Below, in pieces: positions 8,716 to 17,317 of a stretch of 64,000 nt of DNA (the stretch's first letter is position 1; each line of letters opens with the position of its first letter). The translations under genes were made by a program, and so were the position numbers. Below the pieces are notes generated by a model, which had not been told where the DNA came from, searched no databases, and saw nothing but the letters and a program-made list of their open reading frames with translations. The stretch is from Pseudomonas brassicacearum subsp. neoaurantiaca (GTDB lineage: Bacteria; Pseudomonadota; Gammaproteobacteria; Pseudomonadales; Pseudomonadaceae): the NCBI RefSeq assembly GCF_013608025.1, contig NZ_VDLV01000010.1, forward strand, positions 385,400-449,399. Reading direction: 5' to 3'.

Positions 8716-9897
8716 ATGCTGAGTCGAGAACAACGCGCCATTATCCGTTCCACCGTCCCATTGCTCGAGAGCGGTGGTGAAGCGCTGATCACTCATTTCT
8801 ACCGCATGATGTTGTCCGAATATCCCGAAGTGCGCCCGCTGTTCAACCAGGCTCACCAGGCCAGCGGCGACCAACCCCGGGCGTTGGCCAATGGCGTACT
8901 GATGTACGCGCGCCATATCGACCAGCTCGATCAGTTGGGCGACCTGGTAGCGAAAATCGTCAACAAGCATGTGGCCTTGCAGATCCAGCCAGAACATTAC
9001 CCGATCGTCGGCGCCTGCCTGCTGCGGGCAATCGCCGAAGTGCTGGGCGAAGAGATCGCCACGCCGGAAGTGATTTCGGCGTGGGGCGCGGCCTATAACC
9101 AATTGGCCGATATCCTGATCGGCGCCGAAGCCGGCCTGTATGACCAGAAGGCCGCAGCGCCGGGCGGCTGGCGCGGGGAGCGGACATTCGTCCTCGTCGA
9201 CAAGGTCCAGGAAAGCGCCGAGATCACTTCGTTCTACTTCGAACCGGCCGACAAGGGCCCGATTCTGCAGGCCGAGCCAGGCCAATACATCGGCATGAAA
9301 TTGGTCTTGGACGGTGAAGAGGTGCGCCGCAATTATTCGCTGTCGGCCCTGGCGGACAATGGGCAGTACCGCATCAGCGTGAAGCGCGAGGCGGGTGGCC
9401 GCGTGTCCAATTACCTGCACGACGAGTTCCAGGTCGGCAGTAGCATCCAACTCTTCCCGCCGTCCGGGGACTTCTATCTCACGGAAAGTGACAAACCGTT
9501 GGTATTGATCAGCGGCGGCGTCGGCATCACCCCGACCCTCGCCATGTTGCAGGCGGCGTTGCAGACCGAGCGTCCCGTGCACTTCATCCATTGCGCACGC
9601 AATGGCCAGGTACACGCCTTCCGCGGCTGGATCGATGACTTGGCCAGCCGGCATCCGCAACTCAAGCGCTTTTATTGCTACGACGAGCATGACGGCACAG
9701 GTCCTGCGGCTGACAAGGTCGGGCTGTTGAACGAGGCGCAACTGGCGCAATGGCTGCCGGAACAGCGCGACCTGGACGCTTATTTCCTTGGGCCGAAAGG
9801 CTTCATGGCGGCGGTCAAGCGGCATCTCAAGGCCTTGGGCGTGCCGGCGGAACAAAGCCGTTACGAGTTCTTCGGGCCGGCGGCTGCGTTGGAGTAA
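8716..9897 (+). CDS. hmp: flavohaemoglobin / nitric oxide dioxygenase
   Basis: 393 residues, the normal Hmp length. The globin domain (1-140) starts MLSREQRAIIRSTVPLLESGGEALITHFYR and carries the proximal haem histidine in VNKHVALQIQPEHYPIVG. A ferredoxin-reductase FAD domain follows (RRNYSLSAL, near 205-215) and an NAD domain (LISGGVGITPTLAML, near 265-280). The enzyme oxidises NO to nitrate using O2 and NADH in the cytoplasm. AGGAG lies seven bases upstream of the ATG. It is divergently placed from its likely activator. Confidence 0.97.
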   Translation: MLSREQRAIIRSTVPLLESGGEALITHFYRMMLSEYPEVRPLFNQAHQASGDQPRALANGVLMYARHIDQLDQLGDLVAKIVNKHVALQIQPEHYPIVGACLLRAIAEVLGEEIATPEVISAWGAAYNQLADILIGAEAGLYDQKAAAPGGWRGERTFVLVDKVQESAEITSFYFEPADKGPILQAEPGQYIGMKLVLDGEEVRRNYSLSALADNGQYRISVKREAGGRVSNYLHDEFQVGSSIQLFPPSGDFYLTESDKPLVLISGGVGITPTLAMLQAALQTERPVHFIHCARNGQVHAFRGWIDDLASRHPQLKRFYCYDEHDGTGPAADKVGLLNEAQLAQWLPEQRDLDAYFLGPKGFMAAVKRHLKALGVPAEQSRYEFFGPAAALE

Positions 9898-9931
9898 ACG
9901 CTTCGGGCGACCTGGGAGACCGGGTTGCCTT

Positions 9932-10020
9932 CATCGCGAGCAAGCTCGCTCCCACAGTTTTTCGGAGGCCATTCTGTTGGCGTACCCCCAATCCCTGTGG
10001 GAGCGAGCTTGCTCGCGATA
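9932..10020. repeat. REP pair (GTGGGAGCGAGC family), inverted
   Basis: ATCGCGAGCAAGCTCGCTCC at the left and GTGGGAGCGAGCTTGCTCGC at the right form an inverted pair of about 89 bases between hmp and dsbB. A REPIN of this size can fold into one long hairpin and may shield the hmp transcript end, where no ordinary terminator is visible. Confidence 0.85.
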
Positions 10021-10196
10021 GCGTTGGTTCTACCGACGCGGTACTGAAATTAATCCGCGCTTAACCCCCTTCCTGTTTATTCCCCCGATACTGCCGACTG
10101 CCGCTCGTTCATCTTCTGCGTGTAGACTTCGGCCATCCGATAACGCGCCACGTGCCGCAAGGCTGCGCGTCGATCCATGCACTTAAGGGAAACGCA

Positions 10197-10706
10197 ATGA
10201 ATGAGGAAATGATGCGGCTGGGCCGTGAGCGGCGCTATCTGGTGCTGCTGGGGCTTATCTGCCTGGCGCTGATCGGCGGCGCGCTCTATATGCAGGTGGT
10301 CCTCGGTGAGGCTCCCTGCCCACTGTGCATCCTGCAACGCTATGCGTTGTTGCTGATCGCGATCTTCGCCTTCATCGGCGCGGCGATGCGTAGCCGCCGC
10401 AGCCTGACGATCTTTGAAGGCCTGGTTGTGCTTTGCGCCTTGGCCGGCGCGGGAGTAGCGGGGCATCACGTATACACCCAGTTTTTTCCGGCGGTCAGTT
10501 GTGGCATCGATGTGTTGCAACCGATTGTCGATGACCTGCCGCTCGCGAAGATCTTCCCGTTGGGCTTCCAAGTCGATGGTTTCTGCTCCACCCCGTATCC
10601 GCCGATCCTCGGGTTGTCGCTGGCGCAATGGGCGCTGGTGGCGTTCGTGCTGACCGTCGTGCTGGTGCCATTGCTGGTGTCACGCAATCGCAAAGCCATT
10701 CGCTGA
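10197..10706 (+). CDS. dsbB: disulfide bond formation protein DsbB
   Basis: 169 residues from the ATG at 10197, preceded by AAGGGAAA. Four membrane helices are evident. The first periplasmic loop has the redox pair in APCPLCILQRY (CxxC) and the second loop has the other pair (SCGIDVLQP and GFCSTPYPP). DsbB re-oxidises DsbA and passes electrons to ubiquinone. This shorter style is typical of the second Pseudomonas DsbB paralogue, so dsbB2 or dsbH are possible names. A strong terminator follows directly. Confidence 0.93.
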   Translation: MNEEMMRLGRERRYLVLLGLICLALIGGALYMQVVLGEAPCPLCILQRYALLLIAIFAFIGAAMRSRRSLTIFEGLVVLCALAGAGVAGHHVYTQFFPAVSCGIDVLQPIVDDLPLAKIFPLGFQVDGFCSTPYPPILGLSLAQWALVAFVLTVVLVPLLVSRNRKAIR

Positions 10707-10720
10707 AACAGCGCAGGAAG

Positions 10721-10760
10721 ACGCCCCGGTTTCTTTATAAGAGCCGGGGCGTTTGTCGTT
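10721..10760 (+). terminator. rho-independent terminator of dsbB
   Basis: Nine-base stem ACGCCCCGG / CCGGGGCGT around a 14-base loop, followed by a T-rich stretch (TTGTCGTTT), 14 bases after the dsbB stop. Confidence 0.8.
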
Positions 10761-10773
10761 TCAGGCTCGGTAA

Positions 10774-10833
10774 GGATCAACCTTGATCCGAGGCAAGAAT
10801 AGCCTGCGGCAATGTGCGACACGTTGTCACACA
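10774..10833. promoter_or_regulatory. two dyads in the cyo upstream region
   Basis: GGATCAACCTTGATCC at 10774-10789 is a perfect palindrome. TGTGCGACA at 10813-10821 is mirrored by TGTCACACA at 10825-10833 with one mismatch. Both look like regulator sites but neither matches an operator I can name with confidence. They are more than 650 bases from cyoA, so they may serve a transcript other than cyo. Confidence 0.3.
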
Positions 10834-10893
10834 TGTTGCGTCCGGGCTCCTTTCAAGACGCGAATTGACGCTTCAATCTGTAATAAAAAAACA

Positions 10894-10945
10894 GCCTGCT
10901 GGCACTTTGCTGAGTACGCAGAAGTGATCTCGTGCAGGCATTTTT
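10894..10945 (+). terminator. hairpin plus T-run in the cyo leader region
   Basis: GCCTGC (10894-10899) pairs with GCAGGC (10934-10939), with an inner stem CACTT/AAGTG and TGC/GCA, followed by ATTTTT. It is preceded by a run of seven A, so it could act in both directions. With the dsbB terminator already upstream, it may end a small RNA made from 10790-10945 or act as an attenuator ahead of cyo. The rest of 10946-11489 contains no gene I can support; a 74-codon frame at 10932-11156 has no family features. Confidence 0.45.
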
Positions 10946-11489
10946 AACAGCGAAGCGCATCATCGCCCAGGCCCCGAAAAACGGGCGCCTGAAAGCTATC
11001 AAGGCTCAGTCATACGACTCGGAACTGTCTAAATCGGGCGTAGTAGCCTTACGATTTTTGGGGTTCTTGTTGAGAATTAATTTCGATAAGATGCTGGCCC
11101 GTTGCGATGTCGACAAGAGATTGTTGCCGGTTCGGATAAAAATTATTTCGGGATGAGACATGGTCTACGGCGCGTCAGCTCACTACAATCGCCCGCACCG
11201 AATTTCCGACCCGGCTCAGGCTTGAGCACGAGAGTGGTCGACGGGCGCCAGCGCCCCATGCGACCCCAGGTGTCGGTGCCTCCAACTACCCGCACCAAAT
11301 GGAATTGGGCTTGAACTAGGCCTTTGACCAACGAATAAGAACTCACTGCTGGCCCAGGATGTGTCGAACAGCCGCTGACGTTCGACGGGCAGCCCTTATT
11401 CAATCCAAGAAAATGCCAACCCTTGGCAGGGTGAAGTGTTGGCGATCAAAACCCAACTGCATTGCGCAAGCTGCTTTAGAGGTCGTGAG

Positions 11490-12437
11490 ATGAGTAAAAA
11501 CAGGTACCCCCGATTACTAGGCTTGTTGCCGCTGCTCGGCACGTTGTTGCTGGGAGGCTGCAACATGACCCTGCTCGATCCCAAGGGCCAGGTCGGCCTG
11601 GATGAACGAAACCTGATCATCACCGCCACGCTGCTGATGTTGCTGGTCGTCGTGCCGGTTATCGTCATGACGTTCCTGTTCGCCTGGAAATACCGCGCGT
11701 CCAACACTCAGGCTGTGTACACGCCGAAGTGGTCCCACTCGACCAAGATCGAAGTGGCGGTATGGACCATCCCGGTGCTGATCATCATTGCCCTGGGTTA
11801 CGTCACCTACAAGTCGACCCATGCCCTGGACCCGTATCGTCCGCTGGATTCCGACGTCAAGCCGATCACCATCGAAGTCGTCTCGATGGACTGGAAGTGG
11901 CTGTTCATCTATCCGGAACAAGGCATCGCCACTGTCAACAAGATCGTGTTCCCGGCCCACACGCCGATCAACTTCAAGGTCACCTCCGACACCGTGATGA
12001 ACTCGTTCTTCATCCCGGGCCTGGGCGGCCAGATCTACGCGATGGCTGGCATGCAGACCAAGCTGCACCTGATCGCCAACCAGAACACCGAACTTGAAGG
12101 TATCTCCGCCAACTACAGCGGCGCAGGCTTTACCGGCATGAAGTTCAAGGCGACCGCCACCACCCAGGAAGAGTTCGACGCCTGGGTAAACGAAGTCAAG
12201 AAGGCACCTAAACAGCTTGAAAAAGCTGAATACGAAGCCCTTTCCAAGCCGAGCCAGAACAACCCAGTCGAACTCTACTCGTCGGTAACGCCGAACCTGT
12301 TCCAGACCATCATTGATAAGTATGAAGGGATGAATCCGGGCAAGCCGATGCATCACGAGAAGGGCGAGAAGGAAGTGGCTCACAACATGGAAGGGATGGA
12401 CATGAGCTCGCATTCAGCTGCCGGGGCAGAGGAGTAA
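11490..12437 (+). CDS. cyoA: cytochrome o ubiquinol oxidase subunit II
   Basis: 315 residues from the ATG at 11490, with AGAGG eight bases upstream. A lipoprotein signal ends in LLLGGC (Cys24). Two membrane helices follow (residues about 40-65 and 88-110). The periplasmic cupredoxin domain (ITIEVVSMDWKWLFIYPEQGIATVN) lacks the Cys-x3-Cys and His of a CuA centre, which marks a quinol rather than cytochrome c oxidase. The C-terminal tail is rich in Met and His (HHEKGEKEVAHNMEGMDMSSH). First gene of cyoABCDE. Confidence 0.97.
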   Translation: MSKNRYPRLLGLLPLLGTLLLGGCNMTLLDPKGQVGLDERNLIITATLLMLLVVVPVIVMTFLFAWKYRASNTQAVYTPKWSHSTKIEVAVWTIPVLIIIALGYVTYKSTHALDPYRPLDSDVKPITIEVVSMDWKWLFIYPEQGIATVNKIVFPAHTPINFKVTSDTVMNSFFIPGLGGQIYAMAGMQTKLHLIANQNTELEGISANYSGAGFTGMKFKATATTQEEFDAWVNEVKKAPKQLEKAEYEALSKPSQNNPVELYSSVTPNLFQTIIDKYEGMNPGKPMHHEKGEKEVAHNMEGMDMSSHSAAGAEE

Positions 12438-12440
12438 ACG

Positions 12441-14471
12441 ATGTTTGGTAAATTAAGTTGGGAAGCGATCCCGTTCCACGAGCCGATTGTCATGGTGACC
12501 CTCGCCATCATCGCGCTCGGTGGTCTGGCATTGTTCGCAGGTATCACTTATTTCAAGAAGTGGACCTATCTGTGGACTGAGTGGCTGACCTCGGTCGACC
12601 ACAAGAAGATCGGCGTGATGTACATCATCGTCGCCATGGTCATGCTGCTGCGCGGTTTTGCCGACGCCATCATGATGCGTACCCAGTTGGCCATGGCCAC
12701 CGAGGGCTCGCCTGGCTACCTGCCGCCTGAGCACTATGACCAGATCTTCACCGCCCACGGTGTGATCATGATCATCTTCATGGCGATGCCTTTCTTCACC
12801 GGCCTGATGAACCTGGCAGTGCCGCTGCAGATCGGTGCCCGTGACGTTGCCTTCCCGTTCCTGAACTCCCTGAGCTTCTGGCTGCTGGTGTCCGGCGTCG
12901 TGCTGATCAACCTTTCCCTGGGTGTCGGCGAATTCGCCAAGACCGGTTGGGTTGCCTATCCGCCTTTGTCGGGGCTGCAATACAGTCCGGGCGTGGGTGT
13001 GGATTACTACATCTGGGCGCTACAGCTATCCGGGTTGGGGACAACGCTGACGGGGGTCAACTTCCTGGCCACCGTGCTGAAAATGCGTACCCCAGGCATG
13101 AAGCTGATGGACATGCCGATTTTCACCTGGACCTGCACCTGGGCCAACGTCCTGATCGTCGCTTCGTTCCCGATCCTGACCGCGACACTGGCTCTGCTGA
13201 CGCTTGACCGTTACATGGATTTCCACATTTTCACCAACGAACTTGGTGGCAATCCAATGATGTACGTCAACCTGTTCTGGGCTTGGGGTCACCCTGAGGT
13301 GTACATCCTCATCCTGCCGGCGTTCGGTATTTTCTCCGAAGTCATCTCGACGTTCTCCGGCAAGAAACTGTTTGGCCACCACTCGATGATCTACGCTTCC
13401 GGCGCGATCTCGGTACTGGGCTTCATGGTCTGGCTGCACCACTTCTTCACCATGGGTTCGGGGGCCAGCGTCAACGCCTTCTTCGGCCTGGCAACGATGC
13501 TGATTTCGATCCCGACCGGGGTGAAACTGTTCAACTGGCTGTTCACCATCTACCAGGGTCGCCTGCGCTTCACCAGCCACGTGATGTGGACCCTGGGCTT
13601 CATGGTGACCTTCGCCATCGGCGGCATGACCGGCGTACTGCTGGCCATTCCGGGTGCGGACTTCGTGCTGCACAACAGCCTGTTCGTGATCGCGCACTTC
13701 CACAACGTGATCATCGGCGGCGCGGTGTTCGGCTACATCGCCGGCTTCGCTTTCTACTTCCCGAAAGCGTTCGGCTTCAAGCTGCACGAAGGTTGGGGCA
13801 AGGCAGCGTTCTGGTTCTGGATCACCGGCTTCTTCGTCGCGTTCATGCCGCTCTATGTACTGGGCTTCATGGGCATGACCCGTCGCCTGAACACCACCAC
13901 CAACCCTGAGTGGGTGCCGTACCTGTACGTCGCCATGTTCGGTGCGGTGATGATCGCTGTCGGTATCGCTTGCCAGCTGATCCAGCTGTACGTCAGCGTG
14001 CGTGACCGCAAGAAGCCGGAAAACATGTGCGAACACGGTGACCCGTGGAATGCCCATACCCTGGAATGGTCGACTTCTTCGCCACCACCGTTCTACAACT
14101 TCGCCGTGCTGCCGAAAGCAGACGTGATCGACCCGTTCACCGAAGCCAAGGAAAACGGTACCGCGTACCAGACCCCGGCCAAGTATTCGCCGATCCACAT
14201 GCCCAACAACACCGCGACCGGTGTGGTCATGGGCGCACTGTTGACCGTGTTCGGTTTCGCGATGATCTGGCACATCTGGTGGCTGGCCATCGCCAGCCTG
14301 GTCGGCACCGTGGTGTATTTCGCCATCCATGCCGCCCGTGACGATCAGGGCTACATGGTGCCGGTGGATGTCATCGAACGCATCGAAGCCGAGCAGCACA
14401 AGCGCCTGGTCGCGGCCGGGAAAGTCCCTGCCACCGCCACCCGTGTTGAAACCTCGTTGGAACAGGCTTAA
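12441..14471 (+). CDS. cyoB: cytochrome o ubiquinol oxidase subunit I
   Basis: 676 residues with about 15 membrane helices. Haem-copper residues are seen: the low-spin haem His in [16 protein letters not shown], the CuB His cross-linked to Tyr in [15 protein letters not shown], the HH pair in [10 protein letters not shown], and the high-spin/low-spin haem ligands in [11 protein letters not shown]. It reduces O2 to water and pumps protons, taking electrons from ubiquinol. The gene begins three bases after cyoA. Confidence 0.98.
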   Translation: MFGKLSWEAIPFHEPIVMVTLAIIALGGLALFAGITYFKKWTYLWTEWLTSVDHKKIGVMYIIVAMVMLLRGFADAIMMRTQLAMATEGSPGYLPPEHYDQIFTAHGVIMIIFMAMPFFTGLMNLAVPLQIGARDVAFPFLNSLSFWLLVSGVVLINLSLGVGEFAKTGWVAYPPLSGLQYSPGVGVDYYIWALQLSGLGTTLTGVNFLATVLKMRTPGMKLMDMPIFTWTCTWANVLIVASFPILTATLALLTLDRYMDFHIFTNELGGNPMMYVNLFWAWGHPEVYILILPAFGIFSEVISTFSGKKLFGHHSMIYASGAISVLGFMVWLHHFFTMGSGASVNAFFGLATMLISIPTGVKLFNWLFTIYQGRLRFTSHVMWTLGFMVTFAIGGMTGVLLAIPGADFVLHNSLFVIAHFHNVIIGGAVFGYIAGFAFYFPKAFGFKLHEGWGKAAFWFWITGFFVAFMPLYVLGFMGMTRRLNTTTNPEWVPYLYVAMFGAVMIAVGIACQLIQLYVSVRDRKKPENMCEHGDPWNAHTLEWSTSSPPPFYNFAVLPKADVIDPFTEAKENGTAYQTPAKYSPIHMPNNTATGVVMGALLTVFGFAMIWHIWWLAIASLVGTVVYFAIHAARDDQGYMVPVDVIERIEAEQHKRLVAAGKVPATATRVETSLEQA

Positions 14472-14474
14472 ACC

Positions 14475-15101
14475 ATGTCGAACTTAGTGACCAATGTTGG
14501 ACACGCCCATGGTCATGACCATGGGCACGATGACCATCACCACGACTCGGGCGAGATGACCGTATTCGGTTTCTGGCTCTACCTGATGACCGACTGCATT
14601 CTGTTCGCGTCGATCTTCGCGGCCTACGCAGTGCTGGTTAACAACGTCGCCGGTGGCCCGTCGGGCCACGACATCTTCGAGCTGCCGTACGTGCTGGGTG
14701 AAACCGCGCTGCTGTTGTTCAGCTCGATCACCTACGGCTTCGCCATGCTGGCGCTGTTCAAGGGCAAGAAGAATCAGGTACTGGGCTGGCTGGCCATGAC
14801 CTTCCTGTTCGGTGCCGGCTTCATCGGCATGGAAATCAACGAGTTCCACATGTTGATTTCCGAAGGCTTCGGTCCTAACCGCAGCGGTTTCCTGTCCGGG
14901 TTCTTCACCCTGGTCGGCACCCACGGTCTGCACGTGACCAGCGGCCTGATCTGGATGGCAATCATGATGTACCAGGTCCAGAAAAAGGGCCTGACCGCCA
15001 CCAACAAGACGCGCCTGAGCTGCCTGAGCCTGTTCTGGCACTTCCTGGACGTGGTGTGGATCTGCGTATTCACCGTTGTTTATCTGATGGGGACCCTGTA
15101 A
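14475..15101 (+). CDS. cyoC: cytochrome o ubiquinol oxidase subunit III
   Basis: 208 residues with five membrane helices after a histidine-rich cytoplasmic start ([18 protein letters not shown], residues 9-26), a feature also present in a shorter form in the E. coli subunit. The core motifs [14 protein letters not shown] and [13 protein letters not shown] are those of haem-copper oxidase subunit III. It stabilises subunit I. It is three bases from cyoB and its stop abuts the cyoD start. Confidence 0.97.
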   Translation: MSNLVTNVGHAHGHDHGHDDHHHDSGEMTVFGFWLYLMTDCILFASIFAAYAVLVNNVAGGPSGHDIFELPYVLGETALLLFSSITYGFAMLALFKGKKNQVLGWLAMTFLFGAGFIGMEINEFHMLISEGFGPNRSGFLSGFFTLVGTHGLHVTSGLIWMAIMMYQVQKKGLTATNKTRLSCLSLFWHFLDVVWICVFTVVYLMGTL

Positions 15102-15437
15102 ATGGCTAACGCTCATTCCCATGATGGCCACGACGCCAGCCACGGCAGCGTCAAGTCCTACGCCATCGGCTTCATCCTGTCGGTGATCCTGACCGTCATT
15201 CCGTTCGGCCTGGTGATGTACCCATCGCTGCCCAAGAGCCTGACGCTTTGGATCGTTCTGATCTTCGCCGTGGTCCAAGTATTGGTCCACCTGGTGTACT
15301 TCCTGCACCTGGACCGTTCGGCCGCCCAGCGCAACAACGTGATTGCGTTTGTCTTTGCTGCGTTGGTGATCGTTCTGCTGGTCGGCCTGTCGTTGTGGAT
15401 CATGTTCAGCATCCACACCAACATGATGGCGCACTGA
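15102..15437 (+). CDS. cyoD: cytochrome o ubiquinol oxidase subunit IV
   Basis: 111 residues with three membrane helices (residues about 18-38, 46-66, 79-100), beginning immediately after the cyoC stop. The motif [14 protein letters not shown] is typical of subunit IV, which assists CuB insertion or assembly. Confidence 0.95.
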   Translation: MANAHSHDGHDASHGSVKSYAIGFILSVILTVIPFGLVMYPSLPKSLTLWIVLIFAVVQVLVHLVYFLHLDRSAAQRNNVIAFVFAALVIVLLVGLSLWIMFSIHTNMMAH

Positions 15438-15448
15438 GGAAAGTCCGG

Positions 15449-16336
15449 ATGTCACTGAAGCACTTTATCCAAATCACCAAGCCGGGGATCATTTTCGGTA
15501 ACGTGCTTTCTGTGGCGGGCGGGTTTTTCCTGGCCTCGAAAGGGCATGTCGATCTGGCCATCTTCCTGGCGGCGATGATCGGCACTTCCCTGGTGGTGGC
15601 GTCCGGTTGCGTGTTCAACAACTGCATCGACCGCGACATCGACATCAAGATGGAACGCACCCGGAACCGGGCGCTGGTCCAAGGCCTGGTTTCGCTGAAG
15701 CTGGCCCTGGTATTCGCCACGGTGCTGGGCGTGGCGGGCGTGGCGCTGCTGTATTGGGTCGCCAACCCGCTGGCGGCGTTGTTCGCGGTGATCGGCTTTG
15801 TCATCTACGTCGGCCTCTACAGCCTGTACCTCAAGCGCAAGTCGGTCCACGGCACGCTGGTGGGCAGTCTGTCGGGGGCGATGCCGCCGGTGATCGGCTA
15901 TGTCGCGGTCAGCAACAGCTTCGACATGGCTGCGCTGACGCTGCTGGTGATGTTCAGCCTGTGGCAGATGCCGCATTCCTACGCCATCGCGATCTTCCGC
16001 TTCAACGACTACCTGGCAGCCTCGATCCCGGTATTGCCGGTCAAGCGCGGTATCCAGGTGGCCAAGAAGCACATCCTGCTCTACATCCTTGCGTTCCTCG
16101 TGGCGACCTTGATGCTGACCTTCAGCGGCTACGCCGGCATGAGCTACCTCGCCGTCGCCGCTGCCATGGGCATGTACTGGCTGTACATGGCCTGGACCGG
16201 CTATAAGGCCGTAGATGACCGGGTCTGGGCACGCAAGCTGTTCGTGTTCTCGATCTTCACCATCACCGCCCTGAGCGTCATGATGTCCCTGGACTTCAAG
16301 GTGCCGAGTGAGTTGCTGCTGACTTACGCGCCTTAA
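15449..16336 (+). CDS. cyoE: protohaem IX farnesyltransferase (haem O synthase)
   Basis: 295 residues from the ATG at 15449, preceded by GAGGAAAG. The UbiA-family motif [18 protein letters not shown] near residues 58-75 binds farnesyl diphosphate through its aspartates; a second aspartate region ([15 protein letters not shown]) lies near residue 190. About nine membrane helices. It makes the haem O used by CyoB, consistent with its place at the end of the operon. Confidence 0.96.
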   Translation: MSLKHFIQITKPGIIFGNVLSVAGGFFLASKGHVDLAIFLAAMIGTSLVVASGCVFNNCIDRDIDIKMERTRNRALVQGLVSLKLALVFATVLGVAGVALLYWVANPLAALFAVIGFVIYVGLYSLYLKRKSVHGTLVGSLSGAMPPVIGYVAVSNSFDMAALTLLVMFSLWQMPHSYAIAIFRFNDYLAASIPVLPVKRGIQVAKKHILLYILAFLVATLMLTFSGYAGMSYLAVAAAMGMYWLYMAWTGYKAVDDRVWARKLFVFSIFTITALSVMMSLDFKVPSELLLTYAP

Positions 16337-16355
16337 GTGCCAGACGCTGCGAAAG

Positions 16356-16391
16356 AGCCCCGCCTTCGAGAGAAGTGCGGGGCTTTTTTTC
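16356..16391 (+). terminator. rho-independent terminator of cyo operon (repeat copy 1)
   Basis: Stem AGCCCCGC / GCGGGGCT with a 13-base loop and eight T residues. The 29-base stem-loop recurs identically at 17152-17180 after the antitoxin gene. Confidence 0.9.
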
Positions 16392-16447
16392 GAAATGGGG
16401 CATGACTAGCCGCTGTCATTCGTCGCAATAGATTCTGGCTTGTTGAT

Positions 16448-16468
16448 CTATAGGCGATTTGCCTATAG
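16448..16468. promoter_or_regulatory. operator-like palindrome before the toxin gene
   Basis: CTATAGGC (16448-16455) and GCCTATAG (16461-16468) form a perfect inverted repeat with a five-base spacer, nine bases before the toxin ATG. Its place fits autorepression by the XRE-type antitoxin. Confidence 0.6.
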
Positions 16469-16476
16469 TTTCTGCC

Positions 16477-16752
16477 ATGCGAACCTTATTTTTTGAAACG
16501 ACTACCTTCACTGCCACGGTTGATCATTACCTGACCGATGATGAATATCGCCTGCTTCAGTTCTACATGCTGCAGCATCCAGAGGCCGGTGACGTCATGC
16601 CACGTACCGGTGGCTTCCGTAAGCTGCGTTGGTTCGATGAAAGTCGCGGCAAAGGGAAACGAGGTGGACTGCGGGTCATTTATTATTGGTTGAGGCATGA
16701 TCGTCAGTTCTGGATGTTTGCGATTTATGACAAGGACGAACTGGAAACCTGA
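16477..16752 (+). pseudogene. RelE/HigB-type toxin, C-terminus lost by frameshift
   Basis: 91 residues from ATG 16477 to TGA 16752. The segment FRKLRWFDESRGKGKRGGLRVIYYWLRHDRQFWMFAIYDKDE is typical of the RelE/HigB-like mRNA interferases (basic core, then YxxYDKDE). The reading frame breaks after DELE: from 16749 another frame continues with LTSEQEKTLKRAIEAELKVR and ends at TGA 16818-16820, overlapping the antitoxin ATG by ATGA. That is the usual C-terminal helix and gene overlap of this family, so a one-base deletion near 16745-16749 has probably truncated the protein by about 23 residues. Activity of the short form is uncertain. Recoding cannot be excluded but no slippery run is seen. Confidence 0.75.
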
Positions 16753-16816
16753 CCTCCGAGCAAGAGAAGACGCTCAAGCGCGCCATAGAAGCTGAGTTGA
16801 AAGTACGAGGTACCTT

Positions 16817-17131
16817 ATGAAAAAGCGCGATCTGTTTGCCGAGATGATGCAAGGCGTCGAGGAGATGGCCGCTCACCGCGAGGGCAAGATTACCCTTCGC
16901 CAGATTTCGATCGAAGACAAGCCGGTTCCCGAAGTGTCGGCCCAGGAAATCGTGGCCCTGCGCGACAGGCTCCATATGTCCCAAGCCGTTTTCGCGAAGA
17001 GCATCAGGACCAGTCCAGGCACCCTCAGAAACTGGGAGCAGGAGAAGTCCAAGCCTAACGCCCAGGCGGCTTTGTTGATCAAACTGGTCGAGAAGTTTCC
17101 GGATATGGTTGAGCGGCTTGGTGCTGTTTGA
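16817..17131 (+). CDS. HigA-type XRE antitoxin
   Basis: 104 residues. The helix-turn-helix is at about residues 52-85 (EIVALRDRLHMSQAVFAKSIRTSPGTLRNWEQEKSKPN), as in HigA/NadS antitoxins encoded downstream of RelE-like toxins. It neutralises the toxin and represses the operon, probably at the 16448-16468 palindrome. The frame is intact although the toxin is truncated. Confidence 0.88.
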   Translation: MKKRDLFAEMMQGVEEMAAHREGKITLRQISIEDKPVPEVSAQEIVALRDRLHMSQAVFAKSIRTSPGTLRNWEQEKSKPNAQAALLIKLVEKFPDMVERLGAV

Positions 17132-17151
17132 ACCGCCAGTCGCTATGAAAA

Positions 17152-17186
17152 AGCCCCGCCTTCGAGAGAAGTGCGGGGCTTTTTCT
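17152..17186 (+). terminator. rho-independent terminator (repeat copy 2)
   Basis: Same 29-base stem-loop as at 16356-16384, followed by TTTTTC, 20 bases after the antitoxin stop. The upstream bases (CGCTATGAAAA against CGCTGCGAAAG in copy 1) are also similar, so the repeat unit is nearer 40 bases. Confidence 0.88.
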
Positions 17187-17206
17187 TGGGCATTACATAG
17201 GACTTC

Positions 17207-17296
17207 TGTGGGAGCGAGCCTGCTCGCGAAAGCGCCCGGTCAGCCAACATCACTTCAAATGATCCACCGCATTCGCGAGCAGGCTCGCTCCCACAA
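17207..17296. repeat. REP pair (GTGGGAGCGAGCC family), inverted
   Basis: GTGGGAGCGAGCCTGCTCGC at the left and GCGAGCAGGCTCGCTCCCAC at the right, about 50 bases apart, between the antitoxin terminator and the next gene. Confidence 0.87.
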
Positions 17297-17317
17297 GGGG
17301 CTCGACGCAGGCTTGTT

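Noticed and set aside
8656..9855. A 399-codon open frame opposite hmp
   Set aside because: Antisense to the flavohaemoglobin gene, which has all expected motifs. Nothing supports a second gene.
10932..11156. A 74-codon open frame before cyoA
   Set aside because: It begins inside a terminator-like hairpin, has a poor ribosome-binding site and no recognisable features.
13026..14399. A 457-codon open frame opposite cyoB
   Set aside because: Antisense to a highly conserved oxidase gene, rich in His, Asp and Gln as is usual for mirrored frames, with no family features.
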